Assembly (NCBI RefSeq): GCF_001591145.1
Contig: NZ_BCUF01000008.1
Span: forward strand, 1-64,000
Source of the DNA: Vibrio harveyi NBRC 15634 = ATCC 14126 = KCTC 12724
Lineage (GTDB): Bacteria; Pseudomonadota; Gammaproteobacteria; Enterobacterales; Vibrionaceae
Reading direction: 5' to 3'
DNA: 64,000 nucleotides
In this document: positions 46,720 through 57,229 of the stretch, piece by piece
How the letters are laid out: each line of letters starts with the position of its first letter
How positions within the stretch are numbered: the stretch's first letter is position 1
Program-made: the position numbers and the translations under genes
The notes under the pieces: model-generated
The model's database searches: none
Told to the model about the DNA's origin: nothing
Seen by the model: the letters and a program-made list of their open reading frames with translations, nothing else

Positions 46720-47355
46720 TCACTCAACCATTAAAGATCCTAACTGAGAACGGCTTTGCTTTCCTGTTTTAGATAATATATGGGAGACATGTGTTTTTAC
46801 CGTGCTTAAACTTACACTCAGTTGACCTGCTATTTCTTTATTTGAATAACCTTGAACTAAATACATAAATACTTTCTGTTCTTTAGTAGAAAGTTCGTAT
46901 TTAGCACCTAGAACTTCCGCAGATGAAGAACTATGAACTTGTCCCCTCACAATATTCTTCAATGAAGAAGACATGGCTTCTCGACTAAACCATAACTGAC
47001 CAGAAGCCACCATTCGGACGGATTTGTGAAGCAGTTCTAAGGTAAAGTCATTCTCTAGTAACCCACCCCAACCCAGAGATATAAGCCCTTGAACTCCCTC
47101 TAAGTCTTGCTTACTCGCATTGGCAAGCAACCAAGCACCGCCACGCGAAAGTGGTGAGATTAAGTGCAATGATGGATTACCTAAAGTAAGGCGATCATAA
47201 ATAACAATATCAGTACTTTTTAAATTCCATATATTATTGACAGTTTTCTCAGTGTAAAAAGTGTAGTTTTTAAAAGAATGAGATAAACCAGCAATAACTA
47301 ACCCTGACCAATCTGAGTCAGAAGAAATTACATAAACATTTTGAGAGCGTGTCAT
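46720..47355 (-). CDS. LuxR/CsgD-family regulator with VpsT-like c-di-GMP motif
   Basis: 211 aa. The N-terminal receiver-like domain lacks the acidic phosphorylation pocket. A C-terminal LuxR-type helix-turn-helix (about 148-205) has ELSTKEQKVFMYLVQGYSNKEIA and STVKTHVSHIL. Residues 122-125 read Trp-Phe-Ser-Arg, matching the W[F/L/M][T/S]R motif by which VpsT binds c-di-GMP, rather than the YF[T/S]Q of CsgD. I infer a c-di-GMP-responsive activator. It lies directly upstream of the pilus operon on the same strand and probably controls it. GGAAAGGA precedes the ATG. Confidence 0.88.
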   Translation of the reverse strand: MTRSQNVYVISSDSDWSGLVIAGLSHSFKNYTFYTEKTVNNIWNLKSTDIVIYDRLTLGNPSLHLISPLSRGGAWLLANASKQDLEGVQGLISLGWGGLLENDFTLELLHKSVRMVASGQLWFSREAMSSSLKNIVRGQVHSSSSAEVLGAKYELSTKEQKVFMYLVQGYSNKEIAGQLSVSLSTVKTHVSHILSKTGKQSRSQLGSLMVE

Positions 47356-47512
47356 GATCCTTTCCTGTAAAAATAATTTAGTAAAAGGAATAAATAACTA
47401 TAGCGAGTGTAGATTATTAATACTTTATAATTAGATTGATAATTTGATTAATTTCACAATAAACATTCACATTCTCATTATGAGAATTATATAAATTCAC
47501 TGAGGTTATACA

Positions 47513-47541
47513 AAAAGACCACGATAATATCGTGGTCTTTT
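47513..47541 (-). terminator. Terminator of the YqaB-like phosphatase gene
   Basis: AAAAGACCACGAT (47513-47525) pairs with ATCGTGGTCTTTT (47529-47541) around a 3-nt loop. On the minus strand it follows the phosphatase stop by about 20 bp and ends in T. Confidence 0.85.
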
Positions 47542-47563
47542 AAATGACAATTAACTTATTAAG

Positions 47564-48166
47564 TTAAGATTTTGGATAAAATACTAGCTCATTACCCTCG
47601 ACCATCACACAATCCATTCCTGCGGCATGAGCGGCTTTTTTTCCTAACTCGGTATCTTCAAACACCACACACTCTTGTGCAGACAAACCAAGCTGTTCGG
47701 CTGCCATAAGAAACGTATCTGGGAAAGGTTTGTGATTTTCTACATCCGTTGCCGTAACGACAGCATTTAACTTCTTCAGAATGCCCGCTTTTGCTAACAG
47801 ACGCAGTGCGCTATCACGTTGACTGCCTGTTCCAACAGCAATCTTCTTATTACCAAGATGTTGGTCCAAAACCGTATTCGTGCATGAAATAATTTCACCG
47901 TGTTGTTCCATTTCTGCAAACGTGTCCATTTTGAAACGAGAAACAACTTTTGGGTCGAGAGATAAACCGTGTTGACGATTCACTTCGCCAACAATTTTGA
48001 AGCTTGGCATGCCCCCTAAACTATGCAACCACTCTTGGTTAAAAGGGAACTCGAAACGGTCTGCTGTCGCTTGCCATGCAGCTAAGTGCGCTGGCATCGT
48101 ATCAATCAAGGTGCCGTCCATATCGAAAATTAACCCTTTATAGGGGCTTAAATCTATTGTGTTCAT
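47564..48166 (-). CDS. yqaB: HAD-superfamily sugar-phosphate phosphatase (YqaB-like)
   Basis: 200 aa. HAD motif I is FDMDGTLIDT, motif II VGTGS, motif III Lys in NHKPFPDTF, and motif IV VFEDTELG. The cap insertion and length fit the beta-phosphoglucomutase-like phosphatases; YqaB of E. coli hydrolyses fructose-1-phosphate and 6-phosphogluconate. Cytoplasmic. It is divergent from arfB, with a 76-bp gap. Confidence 0.88.
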   Translation of the reverse strand: MNTIDLSPYKGLIFDMDGTLIDTMPAHLAAWQATADRFEFPFNQEWLHSLGGMPSFKIVGEVNRQHGLSLDPKVVSRFKMDTFAEMEQHGEIISCTNTVLDQHLGNKKIAVGTGSQRDSALRLLAKAGILKKLNAVVTATDVENHKPFPDTFLMAAEQLGLSAQECVVFEDTELGKKAAHAAGMDCVMVEGNELVFYPKS

Positions 48167-48242
48167 GTCAATTCTTCTATTTGTACATCTCTGATGGTAA
48201 TTTATCAGCCATCGTCACATTCCTTATTGGCATTTAGTAATC

Positions 48243-48656
48243 ATGCTCAAAATTTCGAACTCCGTCACAATTCAAGATTGGGAAGTCCAATTATTGCCTA
48301 TCCGGGCTCAAGGAAATGGTGGGCAGAACGTTAATAAGGTATCGTCCGCAATACATCTGCGCTTTGATGTACGTCATTCCACACTGCCGGAATTCTATAA
48401 AGAGCGACTCCTCGCCCTTTCGGATAGTAGGATTTCAAAAGAGGGGGTGATCATCATTAAAGCTCAGCAGTTTCGGACGCAAGAGCAGAACAAAGAAGAC
48501 GCACTAAATCGATTACAAGCGTTGATACAATCTGCCAGCCGACAGGAAAAGAAGCGTATTAAAACGAAACCAACTCGCGCTTCACAACGTCGCAGACTTG
48601 ATAGCAAAACCAAGCAAGCGACAAAAAAACAGCAACGCCAGAAAGTGCTGTACTAA
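48243..48656 (+). CDS. arfB: ArfB (YaeJ) peptidyl-tRNA hydrolase, ribosome rescue
   Basis: 137 aa. The class-1 release-factor GGQ loop is present (AQGNGGQNVNKVSSA), followed by a basic, Lys/Arg/Gln-rich C-terminal tail (about 98-137) that inserts into the mRNA entry channel. It releases peptides from ribosomes stalled at mRNA ends, without RF2. Length equals E. coli YaeJ. The ribosome site is weak. It lies about 11 kb from arfA. Confidence 0.95.
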   Translation: MLKISNSVTIQDWEVQLLPIRAQGNGGQNVNKVSSAIHLRFDVRHSTLPEFYKERLLALSDSRISKEGVIIIKAQQFRTQEQNKEDALNRLQALIQSASRQEKKRIKTKPTRASQRRRLDSKTKQATKKQQRQKVLY

Positions 48657-48727
48657 CAAACGTCAGAGCTAGCCATTGGAAGCCTCTTTGGGTTTCTTAA
48701 CTTAGTCAATTCTTCAGGACAAACTAT

Positions 48728-50497
48728 ATGACTATTAGGCACAAGCTCTACTCCCTAGGAGTAATTGCCATTCTTGGCATTGTGACCCTATTGGGTACCT
48801 CGTCACACTTCGCTAACCAAAGCCAAGAGCTCAACCATGCAATCAAATTGGTTGGCGATCTCGAAATTCGTCTCCTTAACCTGCGCCGTAATGAAAAAGA
48901 CTTCTTGTTACGCAGCAACATCAAATACCTCGATAAATTCAATGCTAACGTCGACAAATTTTTGGGTATCGAACAAGAATTGGCTGGCATTCTCAACCTT
49001 TATGAACTTCCTTCTAGTCATCAATTCAAGCAAGATTTACTGGCTTACCAAAAAGGATTTCAAAAATTAGTTGCTGCTTACGAACGCTATGGTCTCGATG
49101 CAAATAGTGGTCTATTAGCGAGCTTTGAACAGGCTTTATCTGAAGCCGAGCAAAATGCAAACCACCAACAAGTAATGGCACTGACTAAGTTCGCGCAACG
49201 AGTTAAAGCCGGACAAATGGACGAAGGTCTGTTGCAAGGTTTGTATGTTCCTTCATTAATCGAAAATGCGCGCCAACTTGCGACGCAGAGACAGACGATT
49301 GGAGTCGCGTACAACAAAGGTCTACTGGGTGACACTCGTGCCCTATCACACACAGTTGAAGAACAATTTAAGACCTTCTCATCTGCGTTGAGTAATGCAG
49401 CGACCGAACGTGATAGTCAAAACACCATGGTGAAACAAGTTATCACTGCGGTAGTATTTATTATTATCTTAGCTCTGATTTCGCAAATCTCACGCTCAAT
49501 CAATGCACGCGTTAGTAGCCTGCTTGCGACCATAAAGAACATCAGTGAAAGTAATAACATGGGTTTACGTTCAGAGTTGGCAGGTAAAGATGAACTGGCG
49601 GACATCAGCCACCACTTAAACGATCTGTTGGATAAGCTTGAGCACCTGATTCATGGCACACAAGAGAAGTCAGCACAGCTATCAGCAAGTACTGACAACA
49701 TGCATCGCGAACTAGAAGGTGTGATGGAACAGTTCCACACTCAGGCAGACCATACCTCATCAATGGCAACAGCAGTTCAGCAAATGGTCGCCACGATTGG
49801 TGAAATCTCTGAAAGTACTTCTGTGGCAGTAGAAGGCGTTCACCAAGCTGCAAACAATGCGGAGCAAGGTCGTACCGTTGTTGAAACCACAGTAACAAAT
49901 GTCGGTCAATTAACTGGTATTCTCTCGAACAGCCAGCAATCAATTGGCTCTTTAAACGAACATGTAGCGAAAATTGGCGGTGCAGTAAACATCATCCAAG
50001 ATATTGCAGAGCAAACTAACCTACTCGCGCTAAACGCAGCAATTGAAGCAGCACGTGCCGGCGAGCAAGGTCGTGGCTTTGCCGTCGTGGCGGATGAAGT
50101 ACGCGCACTCGCAAGTCGTACTCATCAATCGACAGAAGAGATCACTCGCGTGGTATCAGACATTCAGTCACAAATGTCGATGGTCGTATCTGATATCGAC
50201 CAATGTAACGATCAGGGTCAGCAAACCCTACAAGCATCGGAGAAGCTGGATTCAAGCCTTCAGCAAATCATTGCAGACATGCATGCAATTCAAGGCAACT
50301 CTGAACGCATCGCATCAGCAATTGAAGAGCAAGGCATCGTGATGAATCAGGTGAGCGACTCGATTACTGAATTGAACGTGATTTCAGAAAACAACATGCA
50401 ATCCGCACAAGAGTGTCTGCATGAAGTCGACTCTGTCTCTGCTCAAGCCCATGACATGGACGAAGCGGTTGCGGAATTTAAAACTCGCAGCGCGTAG
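48728..50497 (+). CDS. Methyl-accepting chemotaxis protein with helical sensor domain
   Basis: 589 aa. Membrane segments at about 10-28 and 238-256 flank an all-helical periplasmic domain of about 205 residues of the HBM type ([15 protein letters not shown] is characteristic). Then come a HAMP-like linker (about 257-310) and the signalling domain with the invariant hairpin tip ([33 protein letters not shown]). There is no C-terminal CheR/CheB pentapeptide. HBM receptors often sense organic acids; the ligand here is unknown. AGGA precedes the ATG. Confidence 0.93.
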   Translation: MTIRHKLYSLGVIAILGIVTLLGTSSHFANQSQELNHAIKLVGDLEIRLLNLRRNEKDFLLRSNIKYLDKFNANVDKFLGIEQELAGILNLYELPSSHQFKQDLLAYQKGFQKLVAAYERYGLDANSGLLASFEQALSEAEQNANHQQVMALTKFAQRVKAGQMDEGLLQGLYVPSLIENARQLATQRQTIGVAYNKGLLGDTRALSHTVEEQFKTFSSALSNAATERDSQNTMVKQVITAVVFIIILALISQISRSINARVSSLLATIKNISESNNMGLRSELAGKDELADISHHLNDLLDKLEHLIHGTQEKSAQLSASTDNMHRELEGVMEQFHTQADHTSSMATAVQQMVATIGEISESTSVAVEGVHQAANNAEQGRTVVETTVTNVGQLTGILSNSQQSIGSLNEHVAKIGGAVNIIQDIAEQTNLLALNAAIEAARAGEQGRGFAVVADEVRALASRTHQSTEEITRVVSDIQSQMSMVVSDIDQCNDQGQQTLQASEKLDSSLQQIIADMHAIQGNSERIASAIEEQGIVMNQVSDSITELNVISENNMQSAQECLHEVDSVSAQAHDMDEAVAEFKTRSA

Positions 50498-50534
50498 CCC
50501 AAGTTCACTTACTCGGTTTAAATGAGTACCAACA

Positions 50535-50568
50535 AAAAGCCCGAAGCACTCTCATGCTTCGGGCTTTT
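50535..50568. terminator. Bidirectional terminator, chemoreceptor / RND pump
   Basis: AAAAGCCCGAAGCA (50535-50548) pairs with TGCTTCGGGCTTTT (50555-50568) around a 6-nt loop, between convergent genes. Confidence 0.93.
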
Positions 50569-50589
50569 CTATTTAAAGTTACTTAGTGC

Positions 50590-53500
50590 TTATTCATCAT
50601 CTAAAGGAACCAGTTTGGTATTACCACCGTGGATCTTCTCACGTTTTCTCTGTACCAGAGCGTAGAAGCCCGGAATCAGGAAAGTACCTGCTAGGAGCAC
50701 ACACAGCAGACCACCAATTAGGGAAATACCCAATGAGTTCTGACTCACATGACCCGCACCAGCGGCGAAGATCAATGGGAAAATACCCAAGATAAACGAC
50801 CAAGACGTCATGTTAACAGCACGGAAACGAAGCTTACCCCCTTGTACTGCTGCACTGTCGATATCCACATCTTTTTCTTCACGCTCTTGCTTGGCGAATT
50901 CCACAATTAGGATTGCGTTCTTCGCCGCGAGCGCTATGAGCAGGACGAGACCTATCTGAGCGTACAAGTTGAGTGGCGTTCCGGTTAAGTTCAATGCGAG
51001 GAAGGAACCCAACGTTGCCACTGGCACCACTAGGATGATCGCTAAAGGAATACTCCAACTCTCGTACTGCGCCACCATGAACAAGTAGATAAAGATCAAT
51101 GCCAATGCGAACGCGTAAATCGCTTGGTTACCTGCCAAGACTTCTTGATACGCCATACCCGTCCACTCGTAGGTGTAACCTTGTGGCAGAACTTCAGCCG
51201 CAACACGTTCCATTGCTGCAATCGCGTCACCACTTGAATAACCCGGAGCAGGTTGACCTTGGATGATGGCACTGCGGTACATGTTATAACGCCATGCAAC
51301 ATCCGGCTCAAACACCTGTTCGTAGCTCACTAATGTACTCAGTGGCACCATATCGCCGCTCGAAGAACGAACGTGGAAACGCTCAAGATCTTCCATACTG
51401 CTGCGGTGTTCACTGTCTGCTTGCATGGTCACACGGAAGTTCTTACCGAACATGGTGAAGTCGTTCACGTATAGCGAACCAAGGTTACCTTGCAATGTTT
51501 GGAAGATTGACGACAGTGGAATACCTAACTGTTGTGCTTTCTCACGGTCAATATCGACATAGTAATGCGGTACATTTGCACGGAAGGTACTGAAGGTATA
51601 TGCGATTTCTGGAGCTTGGTTAGCCGCCTGAATCATTTCACCCATTACCATCGACAAATCAGTACGGCTACGACCTAACGTGTCCTCAAGTACAAATTCA
51701 AAGCCTGAGGCTGCGCCCATACCTGGAACGGCAGGAGGTCCCATCGCAAATACTATCGCTTGCGGCAGTTCCATCGCAGCACGACCGTTGATGCGGTTTG
51801 CAATTGCGTTAGCAGCATGTTCACCATCAAGTGAGTTACGCGTATCCCAATCATGCAGTTTGATAAACAGAGACGCACCATTTGATGCTGCGGCACCCGT
51901 CATGAATGAGTAACCATTCGCAACCGTCACGCCATCAACACCCGGTTCTTGCTCAACCATCTTCATCAGTTCATTGGTCACTTCTTCGGTACGAGAAAGT
52001 GACGCAGAGTCCGGAAGTTGCACGTTCACCAACAAAATGCCTTTATCTTCTTGAGGTACAAACGCCGTAGACGTTGTTTTCGCGAAGAAAGTTACTGCGG
52101 CAACCGCGACGAAGAAGAAAGCAATCAGCAACATAGACTTCTTGACCAAGAAGCCAGCGAGCTGACCGTAGCGCGCTGTTACACGCTCTAGACCACGGTT
52201 GAACGCTTGGAACCAGTTTGCCGTGTTACCACCACCCTGCTTCAATACCAGCGAACATAGTGCTGGAGACAGCGTTAATGCGTTAATAGACGAGATAACT
52301 ACCGAGATACAGATCGTCAATGCGAACTGACGGTACATGATGCCGGTAATCCCCGGAAGCATGGCTACTGGTAGAAATACCGCCAATAGAACCAAGGTCG
52401 AGGTAATGATTGGCCCCGTTACTTCTTTCATCGCCAGCAAAGTGGCTTTGCGTGGTGAAATGGTTGGGTCTTTCGCCATAGTGGTATCGACGTTTTCGAT
52501 AACTAGAATCGCGTCATCTACCACGATACCGATGGCGAGGATCAAACCGAACAGGGTTACCGTGTTGATGGTAAAACCCGTCGCCTGCATGATAGCGAAT
52601 GTGCCGATAAGGGATACTGGAATCGCAACAACAGGAATTAAGGTTGCGCGCGCACTACCAAGGAACAGGTAAGTAACTGCAATTACCAACAAGATCGCTT
52701 CAATCAGCGTTTTCACTACACCCTTGATCGACTCTGCAACGAACACGGTTGTGTCATAACTGGTTTCGTAAGCCATGCCTTCAGGGAAGTTAGTGCTTAA
52801 GCGCTCAAGCAAGTCCATGACCGCTTGCCCACTTTCCAATGCGTTTGCGTCTGATTGCAGTGACAACGCGACGATAGAGGCATCTTGACCACGGAACTTA
52901 CCGTTACCGTCATAGAACTTCTTACCAAGCTCAACGCGAGCAACGTCTTTTAGGTATACAGTAGAACCATCTGGGTTTGCACGAAGTACTACATCCTCAA
53001 ACTCGCTCACGCTCTCAAGACGACCTTTGGTCACCAAGTTAAACTGAACTTCTTGAGGGTTGTTGTATGGCGCAGCACCAATACGACCGGCCGCTACCTG
53101 TACGTTCTGCTCTGCCAACGCCGAGTACACATCGGTTGTTGTGAGGTTCAGGTTAGCCATTTTTTCTGGATCTAACCAAACACGCATCGCGTATTCACCA
53201 CCACCGATAACGTTAACTTCACTGATGCCCTTAACACGCGCCAGTTGGTCTTTTACGTTCAGGTTGATGTAGTTGATAAGGAACTTGTCATCGTACTTAC
53301 CGTCAGGTGAGTAGAAGTTCAAAACCATCAACAAGTCAGGAGAGCGCTTTTTCACCGTTACACCTACCATGCGCACTTCTTGAGGCAGTTTTGACTCAAT
53401 CTGCGATACACGGTTTTGCACGTTAACCTGCGCCATGTCTGGGTCAGTACCCACATCGAAGGTGACGTTTAGGCTGTAAGAACCATCGTTAGCACTCTTT

Positions 53501-53742
53501 GAAGACATGTAAATCATGTTTTCAACGCCGTTCACGGAGGTTTCTATTGGGTCGGCTATCGCCTGCTCCACAACCTCAGCACTTGCACCCGTATAAAATG
53601 CAGTCACGCTCACCGATGGTGGACTGATTTTAGGATATTCAGCAACAGGCAAGATCGCTAATGAGATGGCACCTGCCAACGTCAAGATGATCGAAATAAC
53701 CAGTGCGAATTTCGGTCTTTGAATAAAGAAACGACTTAACAT
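50590..53742 (-). CDS. RND-family multidrug efflux permease (AcrB/HAE1 type)
   Basis: 1,050 aa, full length for AcrB-type pumps. Twelve membrane helices and two large periplasmic loops are visible. The proton-relay Asp pair is in [13 protein letters not shown] and the partner Lys in [15 protein letters not shown]. The start [18 protein letters not shown] is typical. It exports hydrophobic drugs, bile salts or similar compounds using proton flow. AGGAGG precedes the ATG. The adaptor gene ends 8 bp upstream on the same strand, so the two form an operon. No outer-membrane factor is present, so TolC is presumably shared. Confidence 0.95.
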   Translation of the reverse strand: MLSRFFIQRPKFALVISIILTLAGAISLAILPVAEYPKISPPSVSVTAFYTGASAEVVEQAIADPIETSVNGVENMIYMSSKSANDGSYSLNVTFDVGTDPDMAQVNVQNRVSQIESKLPQEVRMVGVTVKKRSPDLLMVLNFYSPDGKYDDKFLINYINLNVKDQLARVKGISEVNVIGGGEYAMRVWLDPEKMANLNLTTTDVYSALAEQNVQVAAGRIGAAPYNNPQEVQFNLVTKGRLESVSEFEDVVLRANPDGSTVYLKDVARVELGKKFYDGNGKFRGQDASIVALSLQSDANALESGQAVMDLLERLSTNFPEGMAYETSYDTTVFVAESIKGVVKTLIEAILLVIAVTYLFLGSARATLIPVVAIPVSLIGTFAIMQATGFTINTVTLFGLILAIGIVVDDAILVIENVDTTMAKDPTISPRKATLLAMKEVTGPIITSTLVLLAVFLPVAMLPGITGIMYRQFALTICISVVISSINALTLSPALCSLVLKQGGGNTANWFQAFNRGLERVTARYGQLAGFLVKKSMLLIAFFFVAVAAVTFFAKTTSTAFVPQEDKGILLVNVQLPDSASLSRTEEVTNELMKMVEQEPGVDGVTVANGYSFMTGAAASNGASLFIKLHDWDTRNSLDGEHAANAIANRINGRAAMELPQAIVFAMGPPAVPGMGAASGFEFVLEDTLGRSRTDLSMVMGEMIQAANQAPEIAYTFSTFRANVPHYYVDIDREKAQQLGIPLSSIFQTLQGNLGSLYVNDFTMFGKNFRVTMQADSEHRSSMEDLERFHVRSSSGDMVPLSTLVSYEQVFEPDVAWRYNMYRSAIIQGQPAPGYSSGDAIAAMERVAAEVLPQGYTYEWTGMAYQEVLAGNQAIYAFALALIFIYLFMVAQYESWSIPLAIILVVPVATLGSFLALNLTGTPLNLYAQIGLVLLIALAAKNAILIVEFAKQEREEKDVDIDSAAVQGGKLRFRAVNMTSWSFILGIFPLIFAAGAGHVSQNSLGISLIGGLLCVLLAGTFLIPGFYALVQRKREKIHGGNTKLVPLDDE

Positions 53743-53750
53743 GACGCCTC

Positions 53751-54878
53751 CTACTGTTTCTGTTCAGCAGGTGATTGAATACGCACTTCTACACCGTTGC
53801 GTACACGTTGTAGACCTTGTGTAATCACAGTGTCGTCCTTGTTCAAACCTTCTTTGATGATGATACCCTGCTCTACTTGCGCACCAAGTTCAACGTTACG
53901 GCGCTCCGCAACATTGCCTTCTGCCATCACCATGGCAAAGTCACCTTCTAGGTCCGTTTGCACTGCACGACGAGGAATCACGATGACGTCTTTTGCATTC
54001 TTATCGCGAAGGTTTACTTTAATATGCTGGCCAGGAAGTAGCTTTTGCTCCGGGTTTGGTACCACTGCGCGCATCGCGATCGTACCGGTTTGCGTATTAA
54101 TCCGATTACCTAAAAAGTCCAATTGACCTAGATGTTCGAAGTACTCTCCGTTTTCCAGTTCAAGCTGAACCTCAACGCCACTAGACTCTGCACTACCGTC
54201 GCCTTTAATACCGTCCATACCAAGGTTTAAACGTTCACGTTCACTCACGCTGAATGAGGTATGCACTGGGTCTAGGCTAACTAATGTCGTCAAAATGCCA
54301 GAAGATGGGGAAAGCAGATCACCAGTACTTACTTTACTGTCACTGATGCGACCGCTAAATGGAGCACGAATTTGAGTGTAAGAAAGGTTTACTTCCGCAA
54401 GCTTAAGTTGAGCGTTTGCTGCTTCAAGCTCTGCTCGCGCGCCAAGTAACGTCGCCGTCAACGCATCGAACTCTGATTGGGAAATACTGCCACGTGGCAA
54501 CAAGTTTTTACCACGTTGGTGGTCGAGCTCTGCTTTCTTAAGCGCCGCTTTTGCCTGAGCTAGCGCTGCTTTTGCACTCGCCACTTGCGCTTCAAAAGAA
54601 GAAGGCTCGATGGAGTACAACAACTGCCCTTTCTCTACCATCTGACCTTCGTCAAAATGGCGAGCTTCAAGATAGCCGGAGACTTGTGCCGTAATATTCG
54701 TATCTTCTACTGCTTCAATGCGACCGATGTAAGACTTACTCGGTTGGTAGTCGATAATTGTGACATCTTGAGTCACAACAAGAGGAGCTTGCGCCCCCTT
54801 CTGGGCATTATTTGCTTCTCCGCATCCCGCGAGGATAGCTGTTGCCGCCATTAGTGCGACGAGTGGTTTCTTTTGCAT
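53751..54878 (-). CDS. RND efflux periplasmic adaptor lipoprotein
   Basis: 375 aa. A lipoprotein signal with lipobox ILAGC, then barrel-sandwich ([20 protein letters not shown]), a helical hairpin with Ala/Lys-rich coils, the second lipoyl half ([17 protein letters not shown]), beta-barrel and membrane-proximal domains. It bridges the RND permease and the outer-membrane channel. First gene of the pump operon. The ribosome site is weak. Confidence 0.94.
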   Translation of the reverse strand: MQKKPLVALMAATAILAGCGEANNAQKGAQAPLVVTQDVTIIDYQPSKSYIGRIEAVEDTNITAQVSGYLEARHFDEGQMVEKGQLLYSIEPSSFEAQVASAKAALAQAKAALKKAELDHQRGKNLLPRGSISQSEFDALTATLLGARAELEAANAQLKLAEVNLSYTQIRAPFSGRISDSKVSTGDLLSPSSGILTTLVSLDPVHTSFSVSERERLNLGMDGIKGDGSAESSGVEVQLELENGEYFEHLGQLDFLGNRINTQTGTIAMRAVVPNPEQKLLPGQHIKVNLRDKNAKDVIVIPRRAVQTDLEGDFAMVMAEGNVAERRNVELGAQVEQGIIIKEGLNKDDTVITQGLQRVRNGVEVRIQSPAEQKQ

Positions 54879-55228
54879 GTATATACCGTCTTTATAGAAC
54901 AGGATTCGTTTGACAATACCCTAACCTTACAGGGTGCTTTGTCCGAAAACTTCAAGAGAAACCGGGGAAAGTGTATCAAAGTGTAAGCCGATGAAACGAC
55001 TCGCAAACATCGTAATCAACAGGCTAAATTTGTTGCGATCATGTACACGAATCACGCTGAAAATTGATGTGAAGTAAGCAATGAGAATATGGCGTCATCA
55101 TCACTTGGAAATCAAAGTCTACATAGGAAAATAGAATCTTCATGATCGCTAGACATGTTTTGACTATTTTTTTAAACAGAATGCGTTATCATGCAGATAA
55201 TTCAAAGCTTTCGACCGAGAGGATGAGT
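54879..55228. promoter_or_regulatory. Divergent control region of the RND pump and dCMP deaminase genes
   Basis: These 350 bp hold no supported gene; the frame open from 55142 was rejected. An imperfect inverted repeat GACAA-t-ACCCT ... AGGGT-gc-TTTGTC spans 54912-54943, with an 8-nt centre. It could be the operator for the pump's regulator, but no regulator gene is adjacent. The rest shows no clear motif. Confidence 0.4.
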
Positions 55229-55687
55229 ATGATTTCTAAATGGGAGAAACGTTTTTACCAAATGGCTGAGCTGGTGGCATCTTGGAGTAAAGATCCATCG
55301 ACACAGGTAGGTGCGGTTATCACAAAACAAAACCGCATTGTTTCTGTTGGCTTCAACGGCTACCCACATGGTGTTTCTGACAGTGTGGATACGGATGAAC
55401 GTGAACTGAAATACTTAAAAACACTGCACGCAGAAGAGAACGCGATTTTGTTTTCAAAGCGCGACTTAGATGGATGCGATATCTGGGTAACGCACTTCCC
55501 TTGCCCAAACTGTGCGGCAAAGATCATTCAGACAGGTATCGCTCGCGTGAGTTGCCCGGAACAGTCTGAAGATTTCTTGTCTCGTTGGGGTGATAAGATT
55601 CAAGTAAGCCAAGATATGTTCGACCAAGCCGGAGTCGAAGTGAACTGGCTACCAATTAGTGAAATCGAAGAAAAAAGCGTTCGTTAA
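55229..55687 (+). CDS. Deoxycytidylate (dCMP) deaminase family protein
   Basis: 152 aa. Zinc-site motifs are HAEENA and PCPNC of the cytidine/deoxycytidylate deaminase fold, with an early SKDPSTQVGAVI and GFNGYP typical of dCMP deaminases. The reaction is dCMP to dUMP, feeding dTTP synthesis. Start: the ATG at 55229 has GAGAGG six bases upstream; the longer frame from 55142 adds 29 residues without family match. Confidence 0.92.
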   Translation: MISKWEKRFYQMAELVASWSKDPSTQVGAVITKQNRIVSVGFNGYPHGVSDSVDTDERELKYLKTLHAEENAILFSKRDLDGCDIWVTHFPCPNCAAKIIQTGIARVSCPEQSEDFLSRWGDKIQVSQDMFDQAGVEVNWLPISEIEEKSVR

Positions 55688-55743
55688 ACCACCTCTTGGA
55701 TGGCTAATAAACGTACAGAATTCATTTCACTCGAGCAAAATTA

Positions 55744-55771
55744 AAAAGCCCAGACACGTGTCTGGGCTTTT
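55744..55771. terminator. Bidirectional terminator, dCMP deaminase / pepT
   Basis: A perfect 28-nt palindrome AAAAGCCCAGACAC-GTGTCTGGGCTTTT lies between convergent genes. Confidence 0.9.
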
Positions 55772-55807
55772 GTTTACTTGAAGGATGAGATTACTCAGCA
55801 AATGATA

Positions 55808-57037
55808 TTAACCGTGCTTCTTCGCCGTTAGCTCAGCAATCTTAACGATCACTTGAACCGATTTCTCCATCATCTCAACTGAAATAAACTCGTGGATACC
55901 GTGGAAGTTATAACCGCCAGTGAAGATGTTTGGACACGGTAAACCCATAAATGACAAACGAGCGCCATCTGTTCCGCCACGAATTGGTTTGATCAGAGGT
56001 TCCACATCACAATCTTCCATCGCTTGTTTCGCCAAGTCGATAATGTGCGGGTATGGTTCAACCATTTCACGCATGTTGTAGTAGCTGTCAGTGAGCTTCA
56101 ACTCAACAGAGCCATGCTTCAACCCAGCGTTCATATCATCGACAAGTTTCTGCATGAAGGCTTTACGGCTTTCCAGACCTTCACGATCGAAGTCACGGAT
56201 GATGTAACCTAGCTCACTGCGAGCCACACCAAGTTCACCTGATTTAAGATGGAAGAAGCCTTCGTAGCCTTCTGTGGTTTCTGGCGTCTGATCTTCTGGC
56301 ATTTGCACTTGGAATTTTGCCGCCAAGTTCATCGCATTAACCAATTTGCCTTTTGCTGTACCAGGGTGAACACTCACGCCATGGAAAATGACATCCGCAC
56401 TGGTTGCATTAAAGTTTTCGTATTCTAACTCGCCTTGAGGACCACCATCGATAGTGTACGCCCATTTCGCACCAAACTTCTCAACATCAAATAAGTCCGC
56501 ACCGCGACCAATTTCTTCATCTGGTGTAAAACCAATGCAAATATCACCGTGTGGGATTTGAGGGTTTTCAATCAGCATCGCAACCGCGGAAAGAATTTCT
56601 GCAATACCAGCTTTGTTGTCAGCACCAAGTAGTGTCGTACCATCTGTCGTGATCAGGTTGTGACCATGAAGATCGTGCAAATCTGGGTATTGGACTGGTG
56701 ATAACACTTCATCGCCCAAACCAAGTGCAATATCGCCACCCTGATAGTCCTCAATAAACTGAGGATTTACATTTTTACCAGAGGCATCTGGTGCAGTGTC
56801 CATATGCGCGATAAAGCCAATAGCAGGTACATCGTAATCAACGTTAGATGGCAGTTTTGCCATCAAGTAGCCGTTGTCACTTAACGTCACATTACTTAAG
56901 CCAAGCTCAATCATCTCTTTTTTGAGTTGCTGAGCAAACACCAGTTGCCCGCTGCTGCTTGGGCAAGCTGATTCGTGGGGATTAGATTGAGTATCGAACG
57001 TGACGTAGCGAAGAAATCTTTCAACTAAATGTTTCAT
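55808..57037 (-). CDS. pepT: Peptidase T (tripeptidase)
   Basis: 409 aa, the usual PepT length. M20-family metal and catalytic sites are visible: [38 protein letters not shown], and the final [11 protein letters not shown] and [11 protein letters not shown]. It cleaves the N-terminal residue from tripeptides in the cytoplasm. Start: the ATG at 57037 ([12 protein letters not shown]) matches PepT N-termini; the frame to 57136 adds 33 non-family residues. In E. coli pepT is induced by FNR without oxygen; no FNR box was checked closely here. Confidence 0.96.
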   Translation of the reverse strand: MKHLVERFLRYVTFDTQSNPHESACPSSSGQLVFAQQLKKEMIELGLSNVTLSDNGYLMAKLPSNVDYDVPAIGFIAHMDTAPDASGKNVNPQFIEDYQGGDIALGLGDEVLSPVQYPDLHDLHGHNLITTDGTTLLGADNKAGIAEILSAVAMLIENPQIPHGDICIGFTPDEEIGRGADLFDVEKFGAKWAYTIDGGPQGELEYENFNATSADVIFHGVSVHPGTAKGKLVNAMNLAAKFQVQMPEDQTPETTEGYEGFFHLKSGELGVARSELGYIIRDFDREGLESRKAFMQKLVDDMNAGLKHGSVELKLTDSYYNMREMVEPYPHIIDLAKQAMEDCDVEPLIKPIRGGTDGARLSFMGLPCPNIFTGGYNFHGIHEFISVEMMEKSVQVIVKIAELTAKKHG

Positions 57038-57173
57038 AATTATTCTCATTGTTTTGGGCGAAGGATGCCACGCACAGGGATGCTTGGTATGCGAGGATCC
57101 TATCCAACATGGTTCGACAAACCATGTTACGCTCATGAGGCGATAAGAATTTGCTTTGAATCAGTTTTTCATT

Positions 57174-57202
57174 AAAAAGTGCTGGCGCACTCCTACAGCA
57201 CT
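57174..57202 (-). terminator. Probable terminator of the DUF6279-type lipoprotein gene
   Basis: On the minus strand AGTGCTG (57196-57202) pairs with CAGCACT (57178-57184), followed by TTTTT (57174-57178), about 30 bp after the stop. Confidence 0.65.
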
Positions 57203-57229
57203 CACATTAAGAATTTGATTTATCGAGTT

